Source of the DNA: JADJLQ01 sp044227925
Lineage (GTDB): Bacteria > Bacteroidota > Bacteroidia > Chitinophagales > Saprospiraceae
Assembly (NCBI GenBank): GCA_044227925.1
Contig: JBGAVW010000010.1
Location: 39,759 to 103,758 of the forward strand
Direction of reading: 5' to 3'
Length of the DNA: 64,000 bases
The notes below the pieces were generated by a model. It worked only from the letters and a program-made list of their open reading frames with translations, searched no databases and was not told the origin of the DNA. Every line of letters starts with the position of its first letter. The first letter of the stretch is position 1. Positions 63,296 to 64,000 of this stretch are shown here, piece by piece. Both the position numbers and the translations under genes were made by a program.

Positions 63296-63968
63296 AACTC
63301 AAAATTTATTGTATCCGGTATTTCTCAAACTTACCAATCTCGAAATATTGCTGGTAGGAGGAGGTAATGTAGCACTCGAAAAACTACATTCTGTACTATC
63401 CAATTCTCCAGATGCACGTATTTATATAGTTGCTCCTGTAATAAAACAGGAGATTGAAGAACTTGCCCGAATACATTCAACCATAAAAATGGAATTGAGA
63501 AAATTTACATCTACAGACTTAAATAATAAATCGATTGTGATTTGTGCAACTGATGATAACGAATTGCATAAGCATATAAAAGAGTTGACCACGGCCAGTC
63601 ACCAATTGTTAAATGTTGCTGATACACCGGAATTGTGCGATTTTTACCTGGCAAGCATTGTTCAAAAAGGTAATTTAAAAATAGCTATTTCCACTAATGG
63701 GCTCTCTCCTACTGGTGCCAAAAGAATAAAAGAAAGTTTCAACGATGCATTACCTGATTCATTAGATCAAATACTTTTGGATTTAAACCATCTCAGGTCC
63801 AAATTAAAGGGTGACTTCGCTTACAAAATAAAAAAAATGAATGAAGCAACTGCTATTTTGGGGCTGTCGCATACCCGTATCAAAAGAAAGAAAATAACTC
63901 AGTTTCTGATTAGATTATCCGCTTTATTGTTAAGTCTATTGATTGGCTACTTTATTGGAAAACGTTAA
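63270..63968 (+). CDS. Precorrin-2 dehydrogenase/sirohydrochlorin ferrochelatase (Met8/CysG-N type)
   Basis: This 232-residue enzyme finishes siroheme: it oxidises precorrin-2 with NAD and inserts ferrous iron. The N-terminal Rossmann fold begins with LYPVFLKLTNLEILLVGGGNVALEKL (without its first residue, the CysG-N/Met8 signature), followed by VICATDDNELHKHI, LLNVADTPELCDFYLASI and the NGLSPTGAKRIKESF segment. The C-terminus is hydrophobic (FLIRLSALLLSLLIGYFIG), suggesting membrane attachment, which is unusual for this family. It overlaps the DUF2490 gene by 26 bases. It completes the set SUMT, CysJI and heme-precursor genes. Only 32 bases of the window follow its stop, with no terminator in view. 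Confidence 0.9.
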   Translation: MVIPPRPDKTQNLLYPVFLKLTNLEILLVGGGNVALEKLHSVLSNSPDARIYIVAPVIKQEIEELARIHSTIKMELRKFTSTDLNNKSIVICATDDNELHKHIKELTTASHQLLNVADTPELCDFYLASIVQKGNLKIAISTNGLSPTGAKRIKESFNDALPDSLDQILLDLNHLRSKLKGDFAYKIKKMNEATAILGLSHTRIKRKKITQFLIRLSALLLSLLIGYFIGKR

Positions 63969-64000
63969 GCGACCTTAACCTTAGAAAAAATAGATAATAA

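Noticed and set aside
1..64000. CRISPR arrays, insertion sequences, integrases or prophage genes
   Set aside because: No regularly spaced repeats, transposase-like proteins or phage structural proteins were found in the reading frames or gaps.

Overview
The window comes from a member of the Bacteroidota, possibly a Saprospiraceae-like lineage. The evidence is a SusC-type TonB receptor, a TamL-type lipoprotein, BatA and DUF4199 proteins, AT-rich DNA, and several promoters with the Bacteroidota -7 element TAnnTTTG. No insertion sequence, prophage or CRISPR array was seen, and most of the window reads as ordinary chromosome.

Layout. Positions 1-5757 hold a carbohydrate-uptake locus: a SusC receptor cut by the window edge, a LacI-type regulator with two near-identical operator-like sites in the divergent intergenic region, and an SGLT-like sodium symporter. 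Positions 5942-23713 are housekeeping genes: PEP carboxylase, a UbiA-type prenyltransferase, a secreted BNR-repeat protein, gatC, a LolD-like ATPase, a TrmH-type methyltransferase, TamL, an EamA permease, a gluconolactonase-like protein, Mpl, an aspartate aminotransferase, a desaturase and a SET-domain protein. Two tRNA-Pro genes, a 57-residue lipoprotein and a candidate small RNA or attenuated leader follow, then dnaG.

Positions 26439-29793 are a three-gene operon for unsaturated uronic sugars (GH88 hydrolase, TIM-barrel isomerase, Gfo/Idh oxidoreductase). A RES/Xre toxin-antitoxin pair sits downstream of a CbpA-like co-chaperone. Positions 32201-38218 form a BatA, dihydroorotase-like, DUF4199, GT2, GT4 run; the dihydroorotase-like protein lacks key metal ligands. 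Then come glycerate kinase with an oxidoreductase, a DUF937-OmpA protein, thyA, panB, mltG, an M48 protease and a 1824-residue alpha-2-macroglobulin lipoprotein with an intact thioester motif.

The most striking part is 51521-63968, one long plus-strand operon for assimilatory sulfate reduction. It encodes an APS reductase, CysD, CysN, a uroporphyrinogen-III methyltransferase, CysJ, CysI, a single protein joining 5-aminolevulinate synthase, hydroxymethylbilane synthase and a uroporphyrinogen-III-synthase-like domain, then HemB, a DUF2490 outer-membrane-type protein and a Met8/CysG-N type siroheme synthase. The operon therefore carries the whole route from glycine and succinyl-CoA to siroheme, the cofactor of its own sulfite reductase. 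About 120 bases upstream of the first enzyme, right behind a good promoter, lies a 27-codon ORF with seven consecutive cysteine codons just before its stop. I infer that it is a cysteine-sensing leader peptide controlling the operon. Poly-cysteine leader attenuators are known in mycobacteria; I know of none described for this phylum, and I could not check.
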